From assembly GCA_026874595.1 (NCBI GenBank), contig CM049318.1, positions 32,931,956 through 32,995,955 on the forward strand: a stretch of 64,000 bases of DNA. Direction: 5' to 3'. Shown here in pieces: positions 47,770 through 61,399 of this stretch (position 1 is its first letter; every line of letters starts with the position of its first letter). The stretch is from Sipunculus nudus (lineage: Eukaryota > Annelida > Sipuncula > Golfingiida > Sipunculidae). The notes below the pieces were generated by a model. It ran no database searches. It had not been told where the DNA came from and saw only the letters and a program-made list of their open reading frames with translations. The position numbers and the translations under genes were made by a program.

Positions 47770-50700
47770 TTAGGCATGCGCAAGATCGGACATCTAACTC
47801 AATGCTGATTTATTATAGGAATGGCAATTAATAAATTAAAATCAGATTACCAAATTATTGGTCTTAGGGATCGGAAATCAAGGTATGAACAGAATAAAAA
47901 ACGCCAGATCCTGTTTTCTTTCAATAATTTTATAATTCTTTATTTGTGCCAATTCTTAAATGCTATAGAGAAATTATGTACGCTAGATAGAACTACAGAT
48001 ATTTGCTTGTAAATTAGTTATTCCAGTTAACGATCTATTCTAACGACCTATCTTTTTAATTAAATTGACGAATCCATCAGAATTACAGGGTATGCACATG
48101 AAGACCTCGAGGTTATTCATAAAACAAATGTAATTTCTCCCATAGTTATCAAAACGTTGTACATTAAATGGTGTTTTAAATGCCAGGTTATACTATTTAT
48201 AGTTCATATTTACCAAATTTCGATATAGTTAATAAGTTATTCATGTGTTTGTTAGAGAAATCATTAAACAGGAAATTGGACGATCAGTAAACAAACTGAT
48301 TTCAGATTCTACGAGACTTGCTGGCAACATACAGAATGCTTTGTGCATGATAGCACTTATGACGTTTCCATCACAAAGTGCCATTTCAGAAAATTTAAAT
48401 GTTAATAATAGGAATTTTGCATGTGATCCTAAATCTTAATATTTACTTTCTCTATATTGATCCTCACATTTTAAAGTCAACAATTTTTATGTTGTTTTTA
48501 TTACCGTTATTAATATTACAATAATAATTATATGGAAGAATATGGCTTACCCGAAAAAATAATGCAAGACGTTTAATTATATATCCAATCAAGGCACATG
48601 TTTTGCTACATAATGCACGTCATTGTGTTAGCATGTGCGCCAACTCAAAACCCGTTTTGGATCAAGGTGTCAGAGAAATGAATTTTGGTTATGCAGGCCT
48701 CCAACGGTACAAGTTTGCATACATTTATCTGGCATAAATAATCAAATAAAAAACAAAACTAGACTCCAACCAATACATTTACCTTCTTCATCTGAAATGC
48801 CCCGTATTTAATGACTCTAGCAAATAAAGCGTATACAGTGACAGCCATTCAATATTCCATAAGATATGACAAAAAAATTCAAAATAGTTTATCTTCATTC
48901 TGATATGTATGTAAAATTAAGCTTGCATTAGATAAATAGTGTAACCCGGCTGCCACTCATTGTCTATAAAATAATTTTTTTCAAAAAGAATGTTTTGGAA
49001 AGAAAGCTGTACCAATCCTGCTCATACGAATGGAACAGCTTATGTTGTCATATGTTTTGTTCGATTACAAAAATACATTTCTCGCGAGTTTCTTTACTTG
49101 GCAAAATCTAACTCAAATTTGAATATCTTTATAATCCATTTAAGGAAAATGAAAAGTGGGACAAGAATTAAATAATAACCATGCAGCATTTAACATTTTA
49201 CCATTGTTTTGTCTTGTGTCTGTTAAGATCTTAATTCTTAAACTTGTATAGCCTAAATACCTAGGATTTCATATTTCCAGAAAATCATCCCGGAAGTCTG
49301 ATGAGATAGAAGATCATTTACAAACACGTGGGAGAACATAATTTGACTCAATGTGACACAATTAAATTAAGATTAGATTTAATATTTCATTTAAAAAAAA
49401 GATTGTTTCCTTAAACAGAACTTTATTTTGATACATTTTCTAAAAAATTCCAATTGGTTTTCTCCAGACAGTCTCCTTGATGCATTAAATAAAAAATAAT
49501 GTGCTTTTCATTCAGTCATACTTATCTATCCTTTTCATCTCATCCTAAATGTAAATGTATGTAGATACTTGTCTACTGTATAATACCTGATGACAAGAGC
49601 TTAAATAAAGATTGTAAATAAAAAGAAAAATTATTAATGCAAACAGCTGCCCCACAGAAGGTGTATTTGTTCCTAAATGATATGTTATTGCCCGCACAAA
49701 GAAGTTATTTGATGGACGTTATTTGATCAGCGTTGTACATTCTTTTGCTTGCTTATATGTCCACACACTAGCTACACAAGTTGAATTAAACTCTGTTATA
49801 TTGTGAAAAGTGGACGAGTGAACATTTCCTAACTTTTGGATGGATCAGTGCTATGTGAGAGAGAATCTGGAAATAAATATTCAGCCTAAGTTGCTCTTTT
49901 TTATGATTATTCTTCGCAAAATAAACATAAAAAATAAATAATCCGCCTCTACTTTATTTCACTTCTCTCTTAGCTCATGACCAAAATATCCACAAGAATA
50001 AAATAAAAATCACTAAGAACCATACATATATTTTTGGATAAACAAATCGAAAGAGATGAATTTCTATGACTTCACTATCTGCGAGTGAGATAATGGTGTC
50101 AGTGATGTAATGATGGAAAAATGGATTGATGAATCAGCAAAATCATAATGGAAGTATAAGAGGGTCATTGTCATATTGTTTGTATAAATGTGGCTAAATC
50201 TTTATCCTCTAGTGATAACCAAGGAGCACGGAGCGATAGTGTATACGATTCAGGTTACCTGAAATCAGCAAGTGGTCCACCTTACCGATTGTACAAATTA
50301 CAACAGAATCTTTTATTGTCTCACCACTATTTTTTATGGATTTTAATGACAATTTCTTGAACAATGGATCGTGGGCCTCGGAACAACTGATTTGATTATT
50401 TAATTATTTTTTTTTTTCATGGTTATATGGTCTGTTAAAAGTTGTTTGTATGTTGATGCGGATTAAGAAGTTGGCGGAGGAATGGGCTCTTAAAGTGCTC
50501 TCCAATTTGTAATAATTATTTGTAATGCATCTAAGTTATTGTGAGTTAATGTACCACACTGGCCATTTTGAGATTTCATGTTACAAGTTTTTCCTCTCAA
50601 GTATATATTTATACACATTGACCCCCTTTTGCACTAAACTAAAAATTGACCTGAAAAAAATGACAAAACACCTTTAGAAATATGGCACCATTTTTTTGCA

Positions 50701-51000
50701 AATGTTAAGGCCTAAGTATCAGAAAAAATATATGGTTTCTGGGATACTATGGCACATGCGGTGCCAAGAAATGTCTAGTTTATCTTTGATTTTCTACACT
50801 AGTAATTGAGCAATATAAGCTATTGTACCCAAAAAGGTTACACATGCCCTGTTGTACCTTGTGGACATTTTTTTTATTAAGTAAGAAAACAAGGCCTACT
50901 GGCCAAATGAGAACGAATGCAATGGGATAAACATCAGGTATAATCCTTCCCTAATAATATAGTAACACCTGGCCATTATTGTTAAAGTACTTGATTACTT
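47770..51000. other. AT-rich gene-free stretch
   Basis: I see no coding gene, RNA gene or array here. The only repeat noted is 50738-50785, related to 6823-6880. Confidence 0.5.
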
Positions 51001-51039
51001 TCCAAGTAGATGTGTGAGACATAGATGCACAACGCACAT

Positions 51040-51830
51040 GCAAAGAAGTTTGTACCTGATACAAGCACCAATTACACAAACATCAATCCTCAAATCCTTG
51101 CATGGATGTACAATACGCAAAAATTATTGTTTTTTTTTTTTTGTGCAAACAGTCTTGTGTACAACAAAGCCTTCGAAGACGATTGCATGGACATCCAGAA
51201 TTTCAGGCAGATACGTCATACCACTCCTGAGATGAGTGCACAGATGCATGCAACGCAAAAGCAAATGCAGGTAGCAACACAAGTCTTGTTTACTTCGAAG
51301 CTATCCGAGATGTCTGGACATGCACACTTTCAGGCTGGTTTGTTTGATAACTCCAGGGAAAACGCAAGGGCATACACTGTGCATAGATTATTGTAGGTGA
51401 CGCCATCAGTCTTGCAGCTGTCCAAGATGTTAAGACATGCATAATTTCAGGCTGATATGTCAAATCGCTCCTGAGAAATATACTGGGACACATACTACGC
51501 AATAATCATTGTAGGTGGCACCACCAGTCCTGTAAACGAGAATGTTATCGATGATGGATGAACAAACAAAAATCCAGCCGTTATATCTAACCACTCTCTA
51601 GTTACGTGCATAGATACATGCAGGTCTTCTGTACGACAAAACTGTCAGAACTGTCAAATTTTCACTCTGACATGTTATCACTCTTGTGAAAAAGTAGGGA
51701 TGTACTCTACATGGAAATGAGGGTAGGCGGTGCTTCAGTCTTGTACACTGGGACGCTAGATCCAAGATGTATAGATAAGAAAACAATAAGGTCAATACAC
51801 CACTGTATAAAACTAAATATGCAAATGCAA
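51040..51830. repeat. Diverged tandem field, units about 110-145 bp
   Basis: Units carry variants of 'cagtcttgtgtac', 'gacatgcacactttcaggctg' and 'actcctgag' near 51150, 51275, 51405, 51525 and 51630. Both strands have short by-product frames. Confidence 0.6.
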
Positions 51831-52960
51831 TACCCTCAGTAGAAACAGAAACAGCTAAATGAGATCAGAAGACACTCTTTTTATCCTTGTATCAGGCTAT
51901 TCATGCACCCGGTTAATCGAATCGGGGAGCCTAGCTTAGGTGACCGAGGCATTTTTCCCCAAGTCAAGCGTAGCTAATGTGCCAGGTGTGGCCACTGCTG
52001 ATTTAGTTCTTGGCCTATTACCGCACCTGAAACAGTTGACAATCAGCAAAATCTATCTGTTTCCTGTACAGCTCTTATATACACAGGGAGCCCTTAATAT
52101 ACATTTCTTCAAACATCTACAAAGCTCTGTTTACCCGAGTATCTCACAGTCTTTTGATTTTTAAAGATTCAATATAATTGCCACTATTTTACTTCATTGT
52201 AAGTTTCGTGAGACCAGACTGCTTTGATATATTAAAGTATATAGGGGTATCTTAAGGAGAAAGGGTATTTTATGTATTCGGGATTTATTAGCAATCAGTT
52301 GTCCTGGATACTGTTATGAAATATTAGCAACAAATTGTACAACCATACAATCTGTGACCTCTTCAGAAATCAGCATAACGAAGAGAAGGCCCAGGGAAAC
52401 ATTGCCGATAAATGCCGCTGGAGCACATTTGTAATGACTTGGGTACTGTGAACTGTGTTAGCTATTTGTTTCACAGGTTCCACCCGCACTATCAGACTAA
52501 GATTTTAGCCAGCCTTTTTATATTATGTTGTAAGAGATTATTTTTTGTAAAGGGAAATATGAAAAAAGGTAAACTTTTTGAGGAACCTCCCTGTATGTCG
52601 CGCCATTGTGCGGCTAATGTAGGAACTACATATTCTTTACCAGTGGACTGAGATTCACTACAGATTAAAAAAGTTAATATTCTATTTAAATCATATAGCA
52701 CAGTCGTTGATTTACATATTTGACATGTGACTGATTATTGTGTTACTACATCATATTCTTACACTAATGGTTAACCCTTAATATCACTGAAGGAGGACTA
52801 AATACTAAGAGCTACAGATACAGCGGTACACGGAATGACACTGGAAATATCTCGGATGATTGCATTCATATTATTCGTATTCGGATGTTATAGATACCAT
52901 TGTACTATATATGATCAGCGGGTAAGCAGAACGGAGAGCTGATACTACACCAAGTGTGGT
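51831..52960. other. Gene-free stretch
   Basis: No supported feature. The frames at 51940-52164 and 52412-52651 lack any recognisable motif. Confidence 0.5.
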
Positions 52961-52995
52961 TAAATCTAATTGCGTCCGTCAGGGGGGTATGCGTC

Positions 52996-53254
52996 CATTC
53001 CCTCTCATTTGTGCGTTTGTCTGTGTGTTTGTTCACTACATAACTCACGCAATTATAAACAAAATCTTATGACATTTTCAGAGCCTTTGGAGAATGGGCC
53101 AATGAAGAATCGATTAGATTTCAGTGTGGATCCACCTCATGATCGGGTTCCATGAGGGACTTTAGGAAATATTCACAAATTAACCTGGAAATATGGGCCG
53201 AATATATTAATGCAAAAACGGGTTCTGGGAACTTTAGCATGAAGGGATTTGGGA

Positions 53255-53313
<59 letters not shown>

Positions 53314-53390
53314 GTTTACAAGGAAGTACAACGACGAAAAACCTCAGACAACAATGATAGCCAAGGTGGATACAGGGCCCCGTAGGTGAT
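52996..53390. repeat. Dispersed repeat with internal (TA)n array
   Basis: CCAATGAAGAATCGATTAGA at 53100 pairs with the copy at 22300. A TA array follows at 53256-53312, and then the GTTTACAAGGAAGTA ... GGTGGATACAGGGCC block shared with 9352-9420. Confidence 0.6.
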
Positions 53391-53399
53391 AAAACTGAT

Positions 53400-54540
53400 C
53401 CTATCAATTGGAAATGTAACATTTGATGCATTTGGGGTTGAGGTTTTTTTTGCCAAAAAACAATATTCAGCGGGATAAACGGGCAGACCAAATAATACTG
53501 CCATCACGCTATTTAGAGATTGCCGGACAATGTCTGATTTCTGTTATTTTTATTTTCTTTTTTTTTTAAATATTCTCACCATAATGCATATCATAGTTGT
53601 ATATCTTGTATGCCAATGGTATGGTAATCTGATTATGCCTATAAATAGTTAAAACCAATGGGCCTCTAATGATAATGTTATAACAGGATTACTGAAAATA
53701 TTAACAAAATAATACAAAATAAAAGAGAAACAGAGAGTGGTCGTGGAAGGACAAGTTACCACTGTACACGCACATGATCCGGCACATGATCGGGATTAAG
53801 GAACGCCGTCGTGGAACTTTTTCACAAATATACACTCATAAAGTCACCTATGCGTGAATAAACCTCGTAATATGGACAGAATAAGTTAATAGGATAGGCC
53901 TATGTCGATATCTAGTTACTGATATTTCCGCTGTGATTTTTACCGTATCGCTTCATGTTTGGTCCTGTGAAAGGAGGTATACAGAATCTTAGAAAAGGGG
54001 GACCCAAAGCCCTGGCATAGGAAAACAAGTATGCTGAGAGTGATAGCGCATGCAGACGTGTAGGTAGGAAACAAAAACGAGATGGACATCCCAGCGATGA
54101 CCTCCGGTATTTCTTGTGGTAAATGCTATTTGGCAGATTTTTTCCAAGGTAGAGAAAGAGAAGGCTCGGGTGTTGTATGACATGCAAATTTTTTTACAAG
54201 AAAGGATACCGCTGACAATGGGAGCATTGAAAATACAATTGATAAACAAGTATATGTTTAATAGGTTCAATTTATTATTACAGTTAATACAATTTCCCTT
54301 GAATAAGTTACCATGTAAGACAGTTTTCTTTCAAAAAATATGATTAAACAATTTCAATGTTTCATCTATGATCATCTAAGGCCCAACACATTTTCCCATG
54401 GGTGCCTTAAAAAGTACTTTATGTTCCTAAGGGAAATTTGCCTTTTTGTTAAATAAGTAATGTTAAGGCGTTGATTCCCGAATTGTTTCTTTCGTTCACA
54501 GTAGCTAGCTCGTACGTTATGGTAGCGTCCATGTTTGTAT
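53400..54540. other. 3' flank of the second receptor copy
   Basis: No supported gene. A weak relative of the CACATGATCGGG dispersed repeat lies near 53785. Confidence 0.45.
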
Positions 54541-54599
54541 CTGCTGACTCTTTTGATTTTGCACTAGTTACATATCACATATATTCACCAAGACCGGCT

Positions 54600-55070
54600 G
54601 ATTCATAAATATCATTTGGAGTCAGAGCTCCATATGGAGCCATCGATGTCAACAGATGCAAACCCTATGGATGCACGCGGTAACCTTCTGATTGATTTGT
54701 CCGTATGTAATGACGTCACAAACCGCGGTTTGACAGAAAACATTCTCCACCAGTTCATGCACATCTTCAACCAAGTGTTGCGACGAATTATGTTGCAGAT
54801 GACCGTTCCCTTAGGACGATCTGGTTGAGTGATCAGGATTAATTGTCAGCCATCATTTTCATAGAAATCTTTCAGCGGGCATGTTGAGCTGTCAGCTCCA
54901 TACAGACTATCGGTAGGCTTTCTCTGCCTTGCCCAGTTAGCATTGCTCTTTCCTAGACATTCACCTTTAATTATTGGTCAAGGTCACCGTACTCTGAGAG
55001 CGTAAAAATATCATCAGTTTCTTCGCCTTGCAGCCTTGCTTCTATTTCATTGTCAAACCTAAACTTCTTC
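54600..55070 (-). pseudogene. Second copy, remnant of the cytoplasmic tail exon
   Basis: Begins RKKFRFDNE after a conserved AAAACAG acceptor, then SEYGDLDQ followed by TAA. Later parts align only in pieces, with a deletion near 54855, so most tyrosine motifs are lost. Confidence 0.7.
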
Positions 55071-55631
55071 CTGTTTTAATAAATCATGTCCGTACTTCAG
55101 CGAGTTTGAGTGTGTATAGCATTGGTTAGGTCCCAACAAGCCTATTAAATAACAGCAATGATTTGACCATACAGATCAGTGTCAGGAGCACTCAACAGAC
55201 AACGTAATGGTGAACGGCAAAACAGACCTGTATACTTCTACATTAGATTAGAACCATCGTCTCAAATGGTTTAGGCAAAGCGTAATTAACATGAAGAACA
55301 GAAGCTTGACTTAATATTCATAATTTACACATAATTTTTTTTTCTGATTAAACATTGCATATTTTATAGTTAATTAATCTCACAGTTAGTTCTTTACAAA
55401 TGATGAATTACTGCAGTAATATTCCAAAACATGCAGATATATGATAGTTTAACATTATGGAAATAATGCAAATATGAATGATTAATATATCCTCTTAATT
55501 CCAACGCATTACCCCTTACGATTACAAAATGTCTAACAAAACATTACAACTATGAAAGCATGACTGTATAATAATATTGTGGTAGCAAGTTCCAAAGGCT
55601 ATCATGTAGGAGTCAAATAAGTAAGATTTAC

Positions 55632-55778
55632 CTGGTATATACCGCTTAAACAGTGGCTAGTCCTCTTGCAAGAACGAGGGCAACAACTCCAAGGCAAAGC
55701 AACGTTTTCAGTTGATATGATTTCGTCTTCGATACACCAGTCGTTTATTTGGCCGGTCAACCTAAGGTCCCAAAAACT
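55632..55778 (-). pseudogene. Second copy, exon 10 (membrane span) with stop codons
   Basis: In the frame that matches the intact span (LGVVALVLARGLATV then stop, AVYT), a TAA replaces the Leu codon at position 479. TGA and TAA also occur upstream in the same frame. The donor CCAG|GTAAAT is retained. Confidence 0.8.
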
Positions 55779-55904
55779 GTGATCTTTTTTAATAAACATA
55801 ATCATATGTAGCTGACAAGTCGTTAAATTGATTTCATGCTTTTGCTAAAGAACGTAAATAATCAAACAAGTTAGCTTGATCACCTGCTTCTCGAAAAAAC
55901 CGAT

Positions 55905-55961
<57 letters not shown>
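55905..55961. repeat. (TA)n microsatellite in the second copy
   Basis: TA array in the intron between exons 9 and 10 of the second copy; not present in the intact gene's equivalent intron. Confidence 0.95.
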
Positions 55962-56424
55962 AAGCTTGTATTAATGGGATAAACATATCATATATCTATG
56001 AGAGGAATAGTATTGTTTACTTTATGAAATGTGTTCATTTAACATTCAGGCATTTGAAACTTTTCTCTCATAAAGATATGCTGTACATTGGATGTACAAT
56101 ATATATATACAATATACCCAATGAGTGTTTCATGCCTTGAATAAGAGTTTGTGATTCAATATAATGCTGTTAGTTGCATGCGTCTATCGGCTTGTTAAAG
56201 TTGCAGAAGGTTAAACATGCACATATATAATAATGAGTCGTCTGCTTTATATAAAAACTGCCAGATTTCCAAGATATGTGTAGTATTCAAAAGAATAATA
56301 TCAACGTGGTGCACTTGATAAATTATGGCAGAGTAAACCTGTACATATAAAAATATTACCTAGATCTTATATTTTAAATATTGCTTAATTTCCTAGATAT
56401 GATTAGTATTCAAAATTATATCAC

Positions 56425-56480
56425 CGTGGTGAGAACGATTTTTTGTCAGAGTGACTGGAACGATCCCTGTCTTTGGAACA
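56425..56480 (-). pseudogene. Second copy, remnant of exon 9
   Basis: Only the last part (IVPVTLTKNRSHHG) and the CACG|GTGATA donor remain; the first half and the phase-correct acceptor are gone. Confidence 0.65.
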
Positions 56481-56765
56481 ATATGTTATCTCAGAAAGCA
56501 AAGAAAAATAGCTTATACACTGTTACATAATAATATACTATCTGTGTTACTGAACACAATAAAGTGAATATTAATTTTATCAAAATCCTTAACAAATATA
56601 TCAATATGTTTTGCATAAATTTAACATCCCCTGACTTTATACTGTAGATAAATCATAATTAAATGAATCATCTCTATAAGAAGATAAAAACCAAATCGAA
56701 AAATCTTGAACACGAACTACAAAATCTGAGTTATCATGAGTTGTTACTATTTCTCAAATTCTAAC

Positions 56766-56849
56766 CTATGGGGTCCTTCGTGTCTTCTGTCTCGATTGGA
56801 ATAGAGGACCCAGTGTTCTTTTTGACGGTCGGTTGAGTAGGAAATACCG
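56766..56849 (-). pseudogene. Second copy, exon 8 (stalk)
   Basis: 84 nt, open, with conserved splice sites; reads VFPTQPTVKKNTGSSIPIET and onward. Confidence 0.75.
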
Positions 56850-57767
56850 CTGTAAATATTATTGTGGTTATGGGTATATGACAGAAAACAATCGTCTCAT
56901 TACGGTGTTAGTGTCATAATTTGAAGGAAATTTTTATTTCATTTCATTACAAATTATATATAAACTTGACTTTATCCAACAGATAAATCGGATTTTGTTG
57001 TAGTGGGGTATATTTGATAAATCGGGCACCGTATATCTGAATATGTTGATACAAAATAAGAAAATCACATCTGTACAAGGAGACAATATGAAATCAAATA
57101 GGCTTCCACAAGAACTAAAGATTTTGAGTTAAAATTTGCATTTATCAGATCTTATCCAATCACGCATGTTAGTAACCGGATTCAAGCGCCCGACATACGC
57201 GATACGACACGTCATTAAAAGTTCATATGACTGTCCCTATAGAATTTGTTAATATGAGCCGGTGATTAGTGCTGAAGTACCACAATTCGTGTGACGTCAC
57301 TATGCTTTGACGCACCACTCCAAAATCAAATCGGTAAGCATCACTGAGCGTGTGACGTCTCTGTGCTCTGCGACTGACCGGAATGAAACTAACAACAGGG
57401 TAGTACTCTGTACTTGTGAGCTGTTGATGTTTTTTCACTTCAGCACTTCGTGAAAATGGAGTGACCTTACACTATAGAAACTATAATGAGAGGGTAAAAT
57501 ATAATCCAATGATATCTACAGTAGCGTCTGTTTAGGACGTAACATCCCGCGCTTTTTAACAGACAGGGAACTTTCTATCTTAAAGGTGGCAGACTATGCA
57601 ATTTATTATACCACTTAAATGAAATCAAAAACATACGTTGGCATCCGTTCTATATATTTTGTGGAATACTTTCATTATTTCAGCGAAAGTAAAACCATCT
57701 TGCATAACCTGATATATTAGTCTTGGCTTTAATAATTCACTGAAATTTGCGTCACGGGTTTACTTAC

Positions 57768-57905
57768 TAAGCATACAGATATATCCGGCAGTGTCATTGC
57801 AGTCAGCTGATACCCATTTTCCTCCTTTGTTCACCTGTAAACACCGTCCTTCCGTGGGCAGCCGGCTGTCCCCAGCTTCCCAGTTATCATTTATCTCTTT
57901 CGTTT
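57768..57905 (-). pseudogene. Second copy, exon 7 (CTLD 2, second half)
   Basis: The acceptor AG used in the intact copy is TG here; the next AG, 12 bp on, keeps the frame and gives a 138-nt exon. Retains NDNWEAGDSRLPTEGRC, GGKWVSADC and AGYICML. Confidence 0.7.
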
Positions 57906-58620
57906 CTGCCGAATCACCATAATTGGCAAGAGTAAAAGTTCAAAACTCGAAGCCGTGAAGCATGGGTTTAAGACGAAGTGGAAGTCGAAAAGCGGATTGA
58001 CCATATGGCAAGGAATGCAATTGCTACATAAATGTGCATTATACGGCCTATATATGATTCGTTCTATCTATACCCCAGGGGAAATTAAAAAAGGTTGGGG
58101 ATGATTTGGTTAGTTATTTAAACAAACTCAATGTCCGATGTCAAAATATGCCAACCTGAGACCAATTTTACCTTGAATATGGAATTAATGGAATATATCC
58201 TATTTTCTATAGGTATCTGCTGCTGTCATTATATTTTAAAACAGCATAAATTATTCGAGGTACATATGTGCTTTTTTGTCAAAAACAATAACGTTGTACG
58301 ATTGCAGATTAAAATATATACCACCAAGTGGAATTGAGCAGCTTTCTCAGTTCTCACAACTTTAGATGTCTTGGGCAAATATTTCTAATTTATTAATATG
58401 AATAATGTCTACACTGAAGCTCTTATTGGTACTCTGCGTACACTAAAACTTAGTAGCTTCACGAGCTATTGTCATCAATAGTTCTTCATAACTGCCCAAT
58501 AAGTCTAGGTATTGGCTTATCTATAAAAGGTATAAGTATCTCTATATATCTTTTTATATGCGAAAGGAATTAAGCTCAAGTACAGACAGTATGTATATTT
58601 TTATAATAGAGAGCAACCGC

Positions 58621-58857
58621 CTGTATCCCAGGTCCAAACCCGACTCGTGGCCGACACATAAGCCGGGGTGTATATTTTTTTCTCCATGTGCGCTAAATCG
58701 TCAGCGTTTACAACAGCGGGACGAGATCCACGTGACGGCTCAAGATCCTTACACTTCTCCATTGCCTTCTCCCATGTTAATACTTCATTTAAAGACAGCA
58801 TACATTTGCCTTTCTGTTTGCTCTCAAATTCTGTTTCATTGCAAGAACCTTTTTTAT
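58621..58857 (-). pseudogene. Second copy, exon 6 (CTLD 2, first half) with GC donor
   Basis: 237 nt, three codons shorter than the intact copy and still in frame. Retains GSCNETEFESKQKGKC and LTWEKAMEKCKDL. The splice donor reads ACAG|GCGGTT where the intact copy has ACAG|GTGACT. Confidence 0.75.
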
Positions 58858-59134
58858 CTGAAAGCAGACACACACACACACATAATTACTCTTTATTCTT
58901 AATGCTAACTTACCTTTTGTTAAATAATAAACAAAATTAAGATTCGAAAAAGTTATAATATAAAATAATATTAGCATATAGTATAACTTAAATATTAAAT
59001 GTTATTTATTCAATGTACTATATATGTATAACATTAAATAAATATACTACATTGTTTGCGTAATTCATTATGGAATAAATTAATGTATGTTTGTAGTACA
59101 TTTTGCCATCCGGTGATAAATTCTGCTATCTGAC

Positions 59135-59275
59135 CTAAAACACACAGAGGATAATGAGCACTGGAGCACGGGACGGTCTTCAGTCTCAGACCACCTGACT
59201 GGTCGCCGTCCACCACGACACACTGGCGCTGACTCAGCACTCTTTTCGGATGTTCCCGCGCCCAAAGGTTGACCA
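59135..59275 (-). pseudogene. Second copy, exon 5 (CTLD 1, second half)
   Basis: 141 nt, open. Retains LWAREHPKRVLSQRQC and the following VVVDGD, plus HYPLC. Its partner half (exon 2) is absent, so no complete CTLD 1 can form. Confidence 0.8.
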
Positions 59276-59599
59276 CTGACAATTAGTATACAGAGGTTTT
59301 TAATGAAACAATTTCAGACTTCGGGAGCTTAAAGGGTCTATTCCGCATTCTAACGGTTATTAAATAAATCGATTATCACGATAGTAGACTGCCAGGTTAT
59401 TTAGCGTTTAGTAAAATATTAAGATATCTACCTGTACAATTTTGTAAGCAAAAAATATAGTGAAAAAAGTATACGATAAATGCTTCTTAGAATAAATCAA
59501 TGTTTTGAAAAAAAATATGTCATACTATTATTTCGGATGACAAATCAGGTGAATACTATGATATTGATATTTACCACTGCCCTTAGATCTGAAACTTAC

Positions 59600-59750
59600 C
59601 ATATAATGTTTTTGCACTATACACGGAATTGATGTCATTATTTTGAGAACAGAGAAACCTCTGATTACATGAATTGCTTGAACACTCTCCCGAATGTTCT
59701 TCAGTAGCAAACTTGTTGCCACTGCAACAATTCTCCCACCTCGCAAAATT
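59600..59750 (-). pseudogene. Second copy, exon 4 (WSC, second part)
   Basis: 151 nt, open, splice sites TTTCAG| and TATG|GTAAGT. Retains ECSSNSCNQRFLCSQ and NSVYSA; the CCCG cluster has become CCSG, which loses one cysteine. Confidence 0.8.
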
Positions 59751-61250
59751 CTGAAAATATATAAACAATTTCAATTTTTTTGATATTACGATTAATTACG
59801 ATTGTGCACCTAAAAACAGCTTATTCTATAATAATGTACGTAAGAAAAAGATCTATTACACAAAAAATAGACATATATGCAACATGAAACATGTATTCAG
59901 TTACCTAAAGCTGGATGATTCCAGGAGAAAACACCAGTGAAAGACATTGATTCCCTATTCATATAGGATAGGCAGAGCTGCTATCAGAAAGTACTGCGTG
60001 AATTGTGCCTCAAGAGGCAAATGAGTACTCAAACGAGGAGCGGTTGGTGGTTGGAGCCCTGTGTAGATATAAGTGAACTGATAGTGATGTGTACACACAG
60101 AGAGCGGCGGACAGAGTGAGCGACAAGACATCCCGATGTTGCATGTGCGCGATGGTCAAGTGATCAGAAACTACCCTGTGCAGTGTGATTAATGGCTTTA
60201 GTGAGTTTATGTTTAAAATGTAAATGTAAATCTCCCTCCTCACACCAATGGTGTTCCATCAGGCTGTTTCTTATATGTTTTTCTCTTAAATTAAACTGAT
60301 TTGGATCATTCTCTAGATATTTTTCATAGACTGTAACCATACGAGAAACATTTGCATTGGACTAAATGTGTTATTTGAATCAACCAGCTGAATCGATAAA
60401 TGTGCAACTTGTGTTTTAGGTGAACAGTCGGGTCTTTTTTTCTCTTTCTCTCGTCTTCGAGGCCGTCACTCTATACATCTGAGCCCGCAAGTCAATGTCA
60501 GTCATTGACCTCACTCGTCCCCTTCACCTTCCATCAGTCACACGGTGTGTGTACAACTGTGCATAACACTAGACCGAGAATATTCCAAAAGTAAGATCTC
60601 TCAAACCTACACCAGGTCGACTTTTTAAAAAAAAATCACAAACACGTAAAAAACATTTGATTTTTGAGTTGCACTTGTTGTTTTGCTAAATATGGTCATG
60701 ATAGCATGTCAAGAATTCCATATATGAGCGAAATGACATTTTCGTGAAAATGTGTACCCAGATTGTATCGTTCTGTATCATGTTAAACCAAATTAGGTTA
60801 GTTTAGCTATAATAGACTACATTTTTCCTTGAGGAAATATCAAAAAGGTTCAGTTAGAAAAATGTGCCTTAATCCTACAGTCATACCTTCGTTACAAATA
60901 ATGCATGTAAAAATAACATGTTACTTCTCTAAATTACTTTTTACTATATATCACTCTGTGGCCCTTGTTCTTCCAGTTATACTGATGCCACAATTAAGCA
61001 TTTTGATGCATATTAAGAAAGTTATAGCCCATAAACCCATAGAAAGTTGCACCAGAAAAAAAGAGTTTCCAATTGAGTATCCGAGGTATTTAAAAATCAG
61101 GGTGTTTGCCACCTTTGTATGTTCGAGAACAGCTGCAAATGGATAAGGACATTTTTTGTTTGAATGTATACCCTCTAAATATGAAGTCCGATGATTATCA
61201 TCTGAGATAAAAAAAATGGTTTAAATGTGTAAACTTTTTCACTGACTTAC

Positions 61251-61399
61251 CTGCTTTCCCAAAGTATAAAATTTATATCCAGTACAGTGTGATTTACAAC
61301 TCTTCGCCCACACCTTACGAGAAAAATTTGTCTGCAGGAGTTGCTTAGACCTTGAGGGATAACAACCCTGGTAGTGGAAGGGCGTTCGTATGTTGTTTC
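61251..61399 (-). pseudogene. Second copy, exon 3 (WSC, first part)
   Basis: 149 nt with intact splice sites. Retains FHYQGCYPSRSKQLLQ and SCKSHCTGYKFYTLGKQ; the middle differs strongly from the intact copy and lacks its Cys119. It is the first exon present in this copy. Confidence 0.8.

Larger units (their letters stand above)
26340..47770. repeat. Large mosaic of one interspersed repeat family
   Basis: Shared phrases recur in the same order through this region: TACAGGCCACA with a TTTTGCA run, AGGTCA arrays, an ACCATGGT palindrome, TATCTCGAAA, a CCA/CTAGGGGGCG motif and CTCGTCAAACGAG hairpins. Starts of the TACAGGCCACA module fall near 26350, 31965, 33367, 35144, 38753 and 41928. Similarity between modules varies from nearly identical to faint. 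No transposase or reverse transcriptase frame is visible, so the mobilising system is unknown. Open frames here contain no recognisable protein domain. Confidence 0.75.

Noticed and set aside
53912-54270. Overlapping minus-strand frames of about 90 residues
   Set aside because: No domain, no splice-site support, and two overlapping frames are equally open.
54616-54828. Plus-strand 70-residue frame at the second receptor copy
   Set aside because: It is antisense to the remnant tail exon and has no counterpart with recognisable motifs.
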